Shown piece after piece: positions 37,265 through 49,100 of a stretch of DNA of 64,000 nt. How positions within the stretch are numbered: the first letter of the stretch is position 1; the number at the start of each line of letters is the position of its first letter. The notes beneath the pieces are model-generated. The model ran no database searches, had not been told where the DNA came from, and was given only the letters and a program-made list of their open reading frames with translations. The position numbers and the translations under genes were made by a program. The stretch comes from Coturnix japonica (taxonomy: Eukaryota; Chordata; Aves; Galliformes; Phasianidae): contig NC_029541.1 of assembly GCF_001577835.2 (NCBI RefSeq), positions 2,475,141 to 2,539,140 on the forward strand, in the 5' to 3' direction.

Positions 37265-39319
37265 CATCCATTCAACGCCTTTTTATTCCCTCTTTTACTT
37301 AATAAAATTAGAACAGAATCCTTCTGTATACAAAATATTCACTCTGCTGAATAAATAAAACATCTCGTCTTCCAGACAGTGTGTGATCACGAGAGGAAAA
37401 ATAGCATCAAACGCCCTTCCTTCACCCGGAGACCCACAGCAATCAGCTTCTGTTACAAAATACATCCTCCTTTCCCCCCTCTGCATCCCAACTCACCCCC
37501 AAAACGAAAGGAAAGGAGAGGCACAGTGTGGCCTATAGAAAGAGAAGGGCTCCCAGCAACAGCCTGCCAGGAGCTTGCAGCCATACCTATAAATTATACA
37601 GTATGATCGAGCAACCCATCTGGGTTTGGGCTCCCAAAGGGGACAGGGGGAGCAAAGAGCAACTAATGGGGTCTTGGCAAGAGCTCCTCCCTGCACCCAT
37701 CTACCCACTGTGCTGGGAGATGGCAGAGGGCCCAGCAGACCTCCTGGTGTAATAGGAGGGTAAAGAGGAAAGGAGCAATTAGCAATTAATACAGGTCAAG
37801 GTGAGACACCAAGCACCCACCTGGAATGAAGGGGAACATTCCTCTGCTGGGGAACTGAGAAGGTTTCAGCTTTCCACTCTCAAGGGGCAGCGATGAGTTA
37901 AGGCTCAAGACATTGGGCTCTCACATTCCAAACCAAAAGATGTTATGAGACAAGGCTGCCAACCCCCTGAGCCTCAAGCATCACTTGGATGTTCTTAATG
38001 ATGCTCTCAAGGTCCTCATCAGGCACTTAAACGGCAAAGTGTTCCAGCACTCAGGCAGGGACCTCATTGACAACCCTCAGTCAGAGGTTACTGATCCCTG
38101 TGAGCATTCAAGAAGTGCTGAACCTTTGGTAGTGACCTTTCAGGACTTCCCACTGCAGGCTGGGGTGGAAGATGATGGCAAAACTGCTTCCGTCCATGGT
38201 TGTGCAGCTGCCAAATCCATTCCCAAAACAGCTGCATTGCAGCACATGGGGCTCCTTGTGGGAAAGGGAGGCTGGCAGGCATATAATTTGAGGAGGAATA
38301 AAACAATAAGAGTCACCCCTTACGGGAAGGATACATTTAAAGCAGTGAGGAGAAGCCCTCCCAGGACCCGCCTGCAGACAGCAAAGGGAGTTATAATCTC
38401 ACTTCCATGCCAAGGAATATTCTGACATGACCTTGCAAAAATAGCAACGTTTTGCCCTTCAGCAGCGCCTCACCAGCACATCTCAGAGCCCACGCACTGA
38501 AAACTGCTCATAAACACTTGGTTTGCAGCTAAAACTGAGGGCTGCTGAGTCCCAGTGTACCCCCCCAGCCCAGATGTTTGTGCATTGCTTGCACCGTTTC
38601 AGAACCTAAGTGCTCATTGCAAGCCATGATCTTGGCTTCTACTCAGCATAGGGGTGAGCTCTGAGCTTTGGTGCTGCTTGGCCAGCAGAAGGTGACTCAC
38701 ATCTGAAGGCCGACCTACCCAGTAGCACTGGTCCCAGTGTTATGGGATCGAGAGGCACCTGGAGCAGATAAGAACGTGATGAGGTCTGTTTGATCCCAGT
38801 CTGCCTTCCTGGAGGGCTCTGCCTGCTCTCCTCCCTCACTGCTGGTCTGAGCTCTTGTGATGCTGCAGCATCATTTAGGGGTTGGGTGTGGGAGGTATGG
38901 ATCTGGTGGGAGAACTACTCAGTAAGTTGAGTACAAGTGGAAGAGGGAAGTTAAAACACCCATCATTGGAAGGCAGGAGAGACAGTAGCTCTTCCCTCCC
39001 CTCCTCACACTCATTACTAAAGGAAAAGCCTGATTCCTTCCTCTCCCCCCCTCCCCCAAACCCCAACGCAATCCCTTTGGTGTTGGCTGTGCAGTGCTTA
39101 CTTATGAGAAAGGCACCGTGTGGAAAGCACTGATGGCCCAAAGCACAATGCCCCGATGCCTCCTATTTACACCTGAGATTATCCCTGCAGCCTCTTTGCC
39201 ATCCCCAGCCCCAGAGCAGCACTGGGGCTCCCAGCAGCAGCATGGGGACAGCACACACGACATGGGGCACCCCATAAGCAGCCATAGGGATGTGCACACC
39301 CCTCATCTTGCTGCCCCCA
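37265..39319 (-). other. SLC45A3: Probable SLC45A3 3' UTR
   Basis: Non-coding sequence following the SLC45A3 stop and ending at an A/T-rich patch with minus-strand AATAAA at 37282-37287. A plus-strand open frame of 146 codons at 37985-38425 has no recognisable relatives and is treated as chance. The length (about 2 kb) is inferred. Confidence 0.55.
37282..37287 (-). terminator. SLC45A3: Poly(A) signal for SLC45A3 (AATAAA on minus strand)
   Basis: TTTATT on the plus strand reads AATAAA on the minus strand. It is the canonical signal used here to place the inferred end of the SLC45A3 3' UTR, and it lies about 40 bases before the CTCF-like motif. Confidence 0.5.
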
Positions 39320-42300
39320 TCACACCGAATGCTTGGCCATGTCACTCTTATCAAAGACAACTTTGGTTGCAAAGTAAATGGCAACGAGGCCGAAGCCAGC
39401 AGCTGACACCATGTAGGCAGTCACCGACTGCGTAAACTGGACGATGGACCCCATAAAGAGAGAGGGGACAACCTGAGAGAGGAGGAAAGCACTGTCCAAA
39501 ATAGCCAGGTCCAAACAGATCCCTCGGCCCGGAGGCACCGAGTCCGGTTCGCCCACTATCATCATCAGTGAGACATCACAGGAGGAGCTGCCACATAGGG
39601 CAGAGCTGGCAGCTGGGGGAGAGGAGGAAGAGGAGGATGAAGAGTAGAGGCCCCCGGTGTGTCCGTTCTGGTAAGGCAGCTTCTGGCTGGAGAGGTGGCC
39701 TTTGGGGAAGGCTGATTTCTTGTCTGATCGAGCTGCGTCTCTCTCCTCTTTGCTCTTGTATTTATGCAAAAATACCTGGTGGAAAGAAGGAGGGCAAGAG
39801 TGAGGAATGAGGGTGGAGGCCATTGAGTGAGGTGGGGGGACACTCTTCCTCCTCATGCCTCATTGTGTGATCTCTGGGGCCCAGCTCACTGCAGCAGCAC
39901 TTACAGAGAGTGCTTGGATCAAAAAGCTCTCCGTGTTAACAGCAATGAATAACACACAGTTGGGTGCAGAAACATTGCAGAGCCCCGGCTATAAAACCTC
40001 GGGGCATTTGCAATTATGCACAACCACTGGTCTGTATAGGGTAGAGCAGATAAGGAAGGACAGGTTCATCCATTATCCGCATGATGAAATAGAGCAAACA
40101 AAGAAACTAAAAGGGGGGAAAAAAAGAACCAGTGCCCATTTGTGAGCAGAGAACGCTGTGTCCAGCTCCAGGGCTTGCTGAACGACCTTGCCTTGTGCAG
40201 GAGGGATAGGGACAAAGACTTCCAGCTTCCTCAGCCCTATTGCAACCACCCCAGAGCTTTCAGCAGTGCTGGCACCCCCCCAGCTGCACCCAGCCCTGCC
40301 CCAGTGTGTGTCAGCACCAGGCAGCCGCTGTTTGCACTGCCCCAGGCCACGGCTGCACTTCTGCAACACAAACAGTTTCAGGTCCCATCAGAGAAGAGAA
40401 ACCAGACAGGAACTTCACAGAGCAGGAATCAGCTTCCAAAGGGTTTTCCTTCCACCAGTCAGGCTCTGCTCAGCTGCTCACTGCACCCTTCAGCTCCTCA
40501 AGTATGGGCTCAGAAGCACAAACCCAAGCTGCCATAATATATATATAATATATATACAATATATATATAATGTATGTTTCACTGATCTTCATTATATGGA
40601 CAAAAACTGTAACTGGGGCCTCAGGTCAGCAATGCTGACAGTACAGAGGGATGTTGGACACCCCTTTTCACTTGCTTCTCTCTCCCATCCTACCTAATGC
40701 TTGTTGTGAGCAGGGGAGGCTTAGGGCAGGAGATGCTGAGCTCTCTTCAATGTCATGGGAATCCTCAGAGAGGACACAACTTGGGGATAAGAGGGGAAGG
40801 AATAGAACCTTTGTGTGCTCCCATTGCATGCCCAAGCTGTTCTGGCAGCTCCAGAGCAGATCCCTACCTGTTTGTCATGATGGTACAGCGATGCCAGTGT
40901 GTACGGCAGGATCTGGAGAGCAGAGAAGGTGAAGCCTGTTAGAGCAGCAGAGATGGTGACAACGATGACACTGTGGGAAAGGCACATGACAAAGGCAGCA
41001 GCAGGGAAGAACACCACGCTGGCCAGGTAGACAGTTCGTGTCCCAAACTGTTTCACCATCCGGTCCATGATTGTCGAGAAGAAGATGGAGGTGACACATT
41101 GCAAGAAGAGTCCCAAGCTGCCCATCCGGACACCTGAAGGAAAAGAGAGGGTCAGACATTGCCATGATGGATTCAGGCAGCTGAACACCTTTCAGCTTCA
41201 ATCTGGCCCTGCAGTGCCCAACAGCATCACCCATATATGCTCCAGGTCTCCCCAGCCTGACTGGAGGGGCAATGGGAATTGGGAATCCAAATGACATTCT
41301 TCTCCTGTAAGTTTCTTGTTCTCACTTTATTCTAGGCCAAGATCTGTCACCTGCCCATAAACCAGGATCTGTTATCTGATGCCTAAAGCAGCAACAGAAC
41401 AAAAGGAGCAAGAAATTGTGCTCCAGCCAAGGGAAAGTATACAACAACTACAGAGCAACTGCCGTATCCGGTAGCAATCCGGACCTCACCCTTTGCAAAG
41501 ATCTATCAGATTTCAGGGAATTAAAACCATTAACTCTTTGAAGCGAGGATCATTACTCAACACATGTTTCACTGACTGCTGGCACAATGGAGCCCTGACC
41601 TGCAGGAAGCTTTACAGTGCAAGTGTTAAATAATAATTAAGCTCTTTCTAAGTTAAACAGACGCTCGGCACAAAGAGGCAGTTGTACTGCAGGGGCAGCG
41701 AGTGGAAAACCCAGAGGGCAAGGTACACAGCTGGGGAAAGAGGGCCAGGGAAGTGCCTCCAGGAATAATAGACTTAGATTTGTAGGGGGGGAAAAAAAGG
41801 CTGAATGGTGGAGTCAAAGCTCTGGGGCAACACAGCCACCAAACAGAGGATGGCAAGCAATAATAGCAGGCCCAAGGTTGGGGCTGTACTGCCAGCTCTA
41901 CTCCTGTGCTTGGTAGCTCAAAGATGGGTTTCCCTATTTGATCCACTGTGGGTCATGGTGGAATGCTTTCTCCTGACCCAGCTGCAGCAAATCTAGTTTA
42001 ACTGTGATGTTGTTTTCGCGTCACTGGTAGAGCTGAACCCATTCCTAGTTCCCACTCAAAGAACCCAACCCAGTTCACTTCTTACCTTCATCATAGCGAC
42101 GTCTGGCATCCGTGCCTGGCTTGGCTCTGGGGACACCGTGGTACAGCCCTTCCCCAACAAAGTCTGTGTAGAACAGCATGAAAGTCATGAGTGCCATCCA
42201 GCTGCAGAGCTCAGCCACAAACAGGCGCCGGATGACTTTGGGGATGCGGCAGTAAAGGCTGTGAAGCCTTGGCACCAACGTGCAGAAGTTCCTTAGGGCT

Positions 42301-43151
42301 TGCATCGCATGCCTGGCCTGCAAGAAGCTCCTGGAGAGCAGGCAAGAGCAACAGCCAGAGGGTGAGGGCTTAGGGAGAGCATCCTTCAGTGCTGGGCCAT
42401 CCAGAGCATCCGCCTGGGAAGCTGCTTCTTCATTCACAAAGAGGGTGGCCAGCACACAACCAAGGAAAATGACAGCAAGGAGGCTGAAGAGACAAGTCTC
42501 CTGTCCTCCCAGGTATGGGGCCAGGAAGCTGGCCCCCCAGTCAATGGCTGGAAGCAGGTAGCCAATGCAGCCCCCCAAGCTGATCATGAAGGCGTACATA
42601 GAGAAGGCCTGGCGGCAGTTATCCTGCTCCTGGAAGAGGTCTGAGAGCAGTGCCTCCAGGGGGGTGAAACAGACCTGGCCACAGAAATCCAGCAGCCCAA
42701 TGCCCAGGATGAGGAAGGCGATCTCTAGCGGGCGAGTATTGAGAGCAAACAGGCTGGCCAGGCTGCTGGCGTGAGGGATGATGAAGAGGCTCAGCAGGAC
42801 TCCCAGGCACAGCACCCAGATGAACGGCCGCCTCCGGCCATAGCTACTGTGCCAGTGGTCGCTGGCGGATCCAATCAGCGGGACAAAAACCAAGCCAAGG
42901 ACGGGTCCTATCCCTGGAGCAGAGAAAGAAGTGGCATTAGAGGACAGAAAGGAGAAACAAACCCCAAAAAGATGGGGGAGAAGCAGCCTACCCAACACCA
43001 TGGTCATGAACTTCTCTTCCACTCCCACTTCCAGGAGCAATGGAGGCACGTAGGTGATGCCAGCAGCCAGGCAGACCTCCAGGCCGAACGTCAATGAGTT
43101 GAGCAGCAAGAGCTGAGCCCTGCGGTTGTGCAGGAGCACATTGAGAGCCAT
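39320..43151 (-). CDS. SLC45A3: Solute carrier family 45 member 3 (prostein)
   Basis: Coding exons in transcript order: 43151-42992, 42913-42086, 41133-40868 and 39775-39320 (TGA at 39322-39320), all GT/AG and in phase, 569 residues (human about 553). The ATG at 43151 has A at -3 and G at +4. The frame extends four codons upstream to a GTG but no earlier ATG, and a possible acceptor (ccctggcag) lies at about 43164. The protein is a multi-pass MFS carrier of the sucrose/proton symporter-like SLC45 family. Blocks matching human from memory are LTFGLEVCLAAGITYVPPLL, EEKFMTMVLG, the cytoplasmic GRRRPFIW loop, LLDFCGQVCFTPLEALLSDL, FVAELCSWMALMTF, FYTDFVGEGLY, ALTGFTFSALQILPYTLASL, PGRGICLDLAILDSAFLLSQ and the tail YFATKVVFDKSDMAKHSV. 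The large loop in the last exon carries an eight-serine run unlike the human loop. A 78 bp intron (42914-42991) interrupts the N-terminal part. Confidence 0.96.
39776..42085 (-). other. SLC45A3: SLC45A3 introns between last three coding exons
   Basis: Introns at 42085-41134 and 40867-39776. Apart from an (AT)-rich microsatellite near 40534-40575 nothing is recognised in them. Confidence 0.85.
40534..40575. repeat. (AT)n-rich microsatellite
   Basis: Imperfect TATATA tract of about 40 bases in the last SLC45A3 intron. Confidence 0.8.
42914..42991 (-). other. SLC45A3: 78-bp in-frame mini-intron of SLC45A3
   Basis: Begins gtaggc and ends ctccag on the minus strand and splits a glycine codon (G|GG). 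Removing it joins MTMVLG to IGPVLGLV exactly as in human prostein. It contains no stop in the coding frame and its length is a multiple of three, so retention would insert 26 residues. Confidence 0.85.
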
Positions 43152-43163
43152 GCTGACCCTCAC

Positions 43164-46100
43164 TGCCAGGGCAACCCGAGGTGTCCCACAGGCAAAGTCT
43201 GCTGTTTCTTTTCCCTTCCTGCTGCACAGATGCTGTCTCCCATTTTTAGCATCGGTGAATGAAGCGTCTTATCCTCCTGCTGAGCGATGAGGTCCCAGTA
43301 ATGTCAAGTCCAGGTGTAGGCAGGCAGGGATCCGCTCTGTGTTCCCCCTTCTGCTCACATGCTGTGCTCTGAGAGGAGAGAGAGCTTGTTAGACAAGCAG
43401 GAAAGGAAAAGGAAAGGGCTCAGACCCGGTGACACACGGACACATCACAGCTGAAGGAGACAGCCCCTGAGCCAAGGGCCCCTGGGAGAGCTGTGAGGTT
43501 CTGCGACTCGTGCCAGGTGAGATGGGCACCTGTCAGACATGGTTTGGGAAAATCCAATCCTCCCTTCAGGCTACAAGAGGTCTAATGACCCCTCAGTGTC
43601 CTGCTCAGCCTCATCTTGCACTGGGAGCAGAGACACAAAGGGCAGATCCTCCAAAAGGACAGAGCACCCCTTCTCCCAGTGAAATCAATTAGGAGCCCCT
43701 GTCTGAAGACAGGATGTCCATAGGGACACTCTGGAGACCTGAACCATGGTTTAATGATGGGGACAACTCCTGCCCAGCTCCTGGGGAAGCACTCACCCAA
43801 ATCCTGCTGCCAGCCCCCAGCACAGGGCATAGGGAACAGATGGTGCCTCCATGGAGTTTCACAAACAAACCTGACCCACTTTAGCCCTGTCTAACAGTGA
43901 GCGGCAATTACCTTCCTCATTAGTCTGAGTCATTTATTTGCCCTGTAACATGCTCCCTCTCCCCAGCCTTCTTCCGAGGGGAGAGGCCACCGGATCCGGG
44001 ATGGGGTCTCAGCAGCTGAGAGAAGGAAGCAGGTGCTGCTTAGAAGCTTGTCAGCCCTATGCCAGCTATAAGCAAAACAACAGAGCAAGGCTTCCAGCAT
44101 CCAGCCCCCTCCACCAGAACGTTTTGCTAACAGCATCTCAGGAAGATGGTCTGTGGTTATACAGGGGGTTTAGCAGTGGGGTGATGTTCAGCTCCTGCAC
44201 AGCTTTGGGAATAAAAAGAACTGCCCTGTGCTGCAGCAGCCGCCTGGTACAGCACTCCTATTCCTTAACAGCACAGGGTGAGCCCAGCAGGAGGAACAAG
44301 GTGAAAACCCCATTTCATAGTCCTGCCCCACTCTAAATTCCTTATCTCAGTTGGAGGAAAAGGCATCTCCTCCCACAGGGAATACTCCCAGGCCAACACA
44401 TGCCCCTGTCCCCAGCTCCCCTTGATGGATGTGGCTGGGTGGTGCTGGAGGAGCTGCAGTGGGGTTTTACAAAGGCAGAAGCATCACTCAGTGCTGCAGG
44501 GAAGGGCCGCAGCTCCCCAGCTGAGGAGCTGTCAGGCTGCCAATTACACACGATAAGCACTGATTGTTTTCCTACCAGGATCCCTCACCTTCCCTCTCCT
44601 CGCTCCCTCAGACCTTGACTGTCACAAAGGAGATCTTCTTTTAACAACTGGGAACATTTAAATGGCTCACTCAAGGTCAAATAGCAATCTGACAGCAGGG
44701 GAGGGGGTTGGGGGGGGTACAGCAGCTTGTCTTTAATCTCTGCACATCGCTTCAAAGCAACTCTTGGAGGCCCCAGCAATGCTCAGAGGCACTCGATGTG
44801 CAAGGAAGAGACTGGGGGCAGCAACCACCTTTCTTAGTTGTGGGCCAGACACAGGATGTCAGCCTTGCTCCTCGGTGATGGGTACACAGCTGGCTGACAG
44901 CCTCGGGATAGGAAGTTAAGCTGCAGCCCTCCAGCTCCAGCAAAAAGCAGCTCACAAAGCAAAGCCCATGGATCCACTGAGCTGCATCTGGATGGGTGAT
45001 GCTGCATTACCGGCTGCTGAAATCCCACTGCTGTAGCTTGGGGCGTGGAGAGCTTATAGAAGGAAACGTATCCCACCTTGGATAGAAAGTAAATGATGCC
45101 TCACACACACATATACACAAGGAAATAAAATCTTCTGCTCTTTATCTATGTGATATTTCCAGCACTGATTAACTAACAAGCACTGGGGAGGAAGAAAAGA
45201 AAGAATAGACCCATCTCTTCCCCTCTCCACACTCTCAAAGGACTTCAGCGAGGATCCAGATCCCACTGTACCCAGTGCCAATACCCACCCACAAAAGGGA
45301 TAAGAGCCAGGACTCACCTCCTTCATGCTGAGCAGGACAGCAGATCCCTGCAGCACTCCCCAGAGCCAAGCCCGGGTACATAGCATTCAGGAAAAGCTAT
45401 TTAAGTGGTGTGCAGGCAAGCAGAGGTGGAACACAGCGGCAGGTACACATGAGGGTTTGGTTTCTGGGCCCTCCCTGCCTCTTGATAACAACACGTGGTG
45501 TGTTATTATAGCAGCATGGCCACACCTGTGCTGGGCCCCTCGTGTGTGGTGCTGAGCAAACACAGGTTGCCAGCAGCAGCCTCATAGAGCCCCTGTCCCA
45601 AATCAGCTCAGAAGGAAATGCCCAGATATGGGCTCGCAGCTGAACCTTGCCCAAAGCCCTGCCTTGGTTTCGATGTTTGTCACCACTTGATCTGCAGGTG
45701 ATTTGCAAACAACACCTCTGCACTGCAGGTGTGGGCAGGTGACAGGGCAGGGATGGGCAAATAGAGCTGCTGCCCCCCAGCAGAAGGACCACGCTGCTCC
45801 TCCAATGCAATGGGACCTGATGCACCTCGTGCTGAGGAGCCCTCCACCATCAGCTGGGGGTGGCTGGCCAGAAAGCTGCAGGACAGAAAGCACTTTTTGC
45901 CCTCTAGCCTCAGTTTCCCCAACTGCTACAACACAAACAATGTTTGGACACGATGCCAAACACCTTGACACGTTGTGCCATGGGGACACCACCTGCCATG
46001 AGCACTAAGGCTCCTCCTCTCCCTCCTGCATGAGAAATGAAGCACCTTTTAGCCCGTCTTTCTGTTTTACTTTTAAGCTTACAAACCAGACTTTTCCTTT

Positions 46101-49100
46101 CCTTCCTTTACAGAGAAACAGCAAATCAACACCCGGAGGCTTTCAGCTGGCACCAATAGGAGGGCGGTCCTGGAGCAGCTCCTGCCACCCATCCCATCTC
46201 AGCCTGCCCAGCACCCACAGCCAGGGCATGAAGGGCTGCAGCTCCTCAGGAGGATTCATATTTTACCTCCTCTTAATCTTCCCATTCACTACAGGCACAG
46301 AAGAGCTGAGATTCTCTACACACAGCTGCAAACTTCCTGATTTATGGCTGCCACGCACCTACCCCTGGTTAACAAACAGCTGCAGCAACCGTCAGACCAC
46401 AGAAGATGAGATTCTCTGCTTGTTTGCAACCTGCCAAGGCTCCATAATAACCTGAGCTCTTCTTATATGGGAAATCACTACCCCACATAACTGGCAAGGC
46501 TGGAGGCAGGCAGTGAGGCTGGGTAGTGCTGCTGCAGGTGACACAGCCCCACACCTTCCCTCCCCTCCACACCACAGCCTGGATGCAGAACTGCATTCCC
46601 CATGAGCAGCAAAGAGAGAGGGGAGGGCGCAGGGTATTGTCAGCCCTCGGGTCTCCATTCATACCCACAACGTTACATTTCCAACCTTCCAAGGGGCTCT
46701 TTATAAACGTTATTAATTCCCCGCTCCCTGGAAGCCCTTTGGAAGAAAGGGTGGGAGCGAGCACAAGAGCGAGCGCTTAGGGAAGGGCTGTTCATACAGT
46801 GCCAGATCCTTTCACAGCTATCAGTGTCCATTCACCGCAGCTGAATGTGAAATACACCATGGAGAATAGCTCTGGCAGCCTCGCGCGGGATGAAATGGAA
46901 AACTCACCTGACCTCTCCTGACCCTCTCCCCTTTCCTCCCCCCCCATCACCCAGCCAAATCTCCTTGACCCCATTCACAGTGTGGGGAAAGGGGAGTGGT
47001 CACGAAGCGGGGATGGGAGAATGGTGATGTATTTAGCCCCTCTGAATTAACTCTGCGTTTCCTTTGAGCTCAGGGCTCCATTATATCAGCAGCTCGGCTT
47101 AGGGAATGAGCAGCAGTGGGTGGAAATCCCGTTAGACCAGAACAAGACCTGAGAGCCACAGCCTGTTTGAGATCCCCTTCCTTTACCCCACAGCACCCAG
47201 CAGCTCAGATGCTGGGAGATATGAATCCAGGATAAGCACTGAGTGCTACAGATACCTCAGGGGATGGGGCAGAGCTTTGGGGCAGCTCCGATGCCTTCCA
47301 CATGGTTTGTTCATAACGAGGCATTGCAATTTGTTGAGATTGAGAGCTGTGCTTTGGTTCTGCATGGCAATGGTCACCAAACCACACTGTGCCACCTTAT
47401 CCATGGCTGCTGGAGCTCACAAGGATGGGGTTTGAGATGCAGCCACATCAGAGCTGTTGTGATCCATCCACAGCCACCTGGGAGCAAAGTGATCATTCCT
47501 CATCACCACATCCTGAACCAGCACCAGCTCTGCAAGGAGCAGCCCCAGACCCCCAGGACAGGACTTGGGGTTCTACATCAGAACTGCAGCTTCCTTTTGC
47601 TATGGCACAGCCTGAGCTCTTGCTTTCATTCACAAGAGAAGCCCCCGTTCTGGGGTGGGAGGGGGAAAACGAGAGACGATGTGGTTCCGCTTTCTGCTCG
47701 AGTTCATTTCTGCTGTTTAAAGTACTGCGTCCATCACTTGCTCTGACTCAGCCTTTCCCCCACCCCCTCCTTTCTTTTGTTCTTTTTCTATTATTATTAT
47801 TAGCCAAAGAATAAAAAAAAAACCCAAATCAAATTGGAGAGGAGGAAAACAAATAAGTGAGAAAAGCCCCCTCCAGGTGCCCCCCTTCTCAACAGCACCG
47901 TACTGGGCTCAGATTATATCCAGCACTGCACGAGCAGGGTCTGTATTTATCTGTCAGCATGCAGAGCCCACCCCGCTGAGCTGCCTTTTCTCTGCCCTGG
48001 GCTGGGGTCTCTCACTCTGTGCCCATCCAGAGGGTCCACAAAGGGGATTATGGAGAGCCCCCCTCCCATCCCTGCAGAGTAATCCATCAAATTATCCCTC
48101 ATTGGCATCACTGTCCTCTTCAAAAAGTGAGGGGGGGGGGGGGAAGAAAAGAAGAAAAAGAATAAGAAAGTGCCCCGAAGGCTTTTAAAGGCACTGAAAT
48201 TACACTTGAGCCTGAAACGCTCCACCCAGCTGCCACAGCCCCCTGCACAATGGGCTGGTTGTGAAGGGAATACCAGGCAGCAAGGAACAGGAGCAGGACA
48301 CTGATGAGGGCCACTGCCCTACAGGAGCTCAGAACCCAACAGAACCAATGCAGTGTGCACCCCACTGCTGGGAAGAGATGGGAGATGGTGGCTATGCCCA
48401 GAGCAACCCCAGCCCTCTTCTGATGGGACAAAAGAGAACATGTGTCTGTCCCAGCACAGCTCAGCTCATAACACACAACTGCTGAGCTTTAATCATTAGT
48501 GCTGACTGGAAGTAAAAATTCCCCACCTGTTACAGAGAAGAGACGGGAGGGCAGAATCCCCAGCTGCTTCACTGTGTCTGCTTTGCCATGGCTGCTTGTA
48601 GGGCTGGGAAAATGGGAAGTGAAATTGGAACTCGTGGTTTGCAAGCAAAACACAAATGCTGCGTAACGGCACGCGTGAGTCCCTGCTGCCCCTCCTGCCT
48701 TCAGCACAGCTCTGGCTGGGACTTCCAGCCCATCAGATGGCTTCACTTCTGGCTTTACTTGGAAACCTGTGACAGTCACAGGGACAGCACTGATATCCCA
48801 ATGGAGAGGAGAGCAGCCGGCCCCAGCAGCTTGGCACTGCTTGGATGGCATCAGGCAATAAGCACAGACCTCTGCAGTCCCTTTTGCTTCATGTTATGGC
48901 AGCGTGACCTCGCACTCTTCCTCAAAGGACAGACTTGGAGCCTTAGACACACACAGAATGCATGGGCTCTATTGTAATCACATGCTAGTTAGTCCATTTT
49001 TTGTTCCATGGTAATTTTCTGGTCTGCAATTGCAGTTATTTGTGTCCCCTCCGCACAAGCTGGATGCTAACATATCGCTCAGGAGCCCTTTGACCTCGGC

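Noticed and set aside
43152-43163. Earlier start for SLC45A3 four codons upstream
   Set aside because: The upstream codon is GTG, not ATG; the ATG at 43151 has a strong Kozak context and a possible splice acceptor lies at about 43164.
45318-45372. Candidate TATA-linked non-coding first exon of SLC45A3
   Set aside because: A good gtgagt donor and a weak TATA-like word are present, but similar donors occur elsewhere in the 9 kb region, so it is not listed as a feature.
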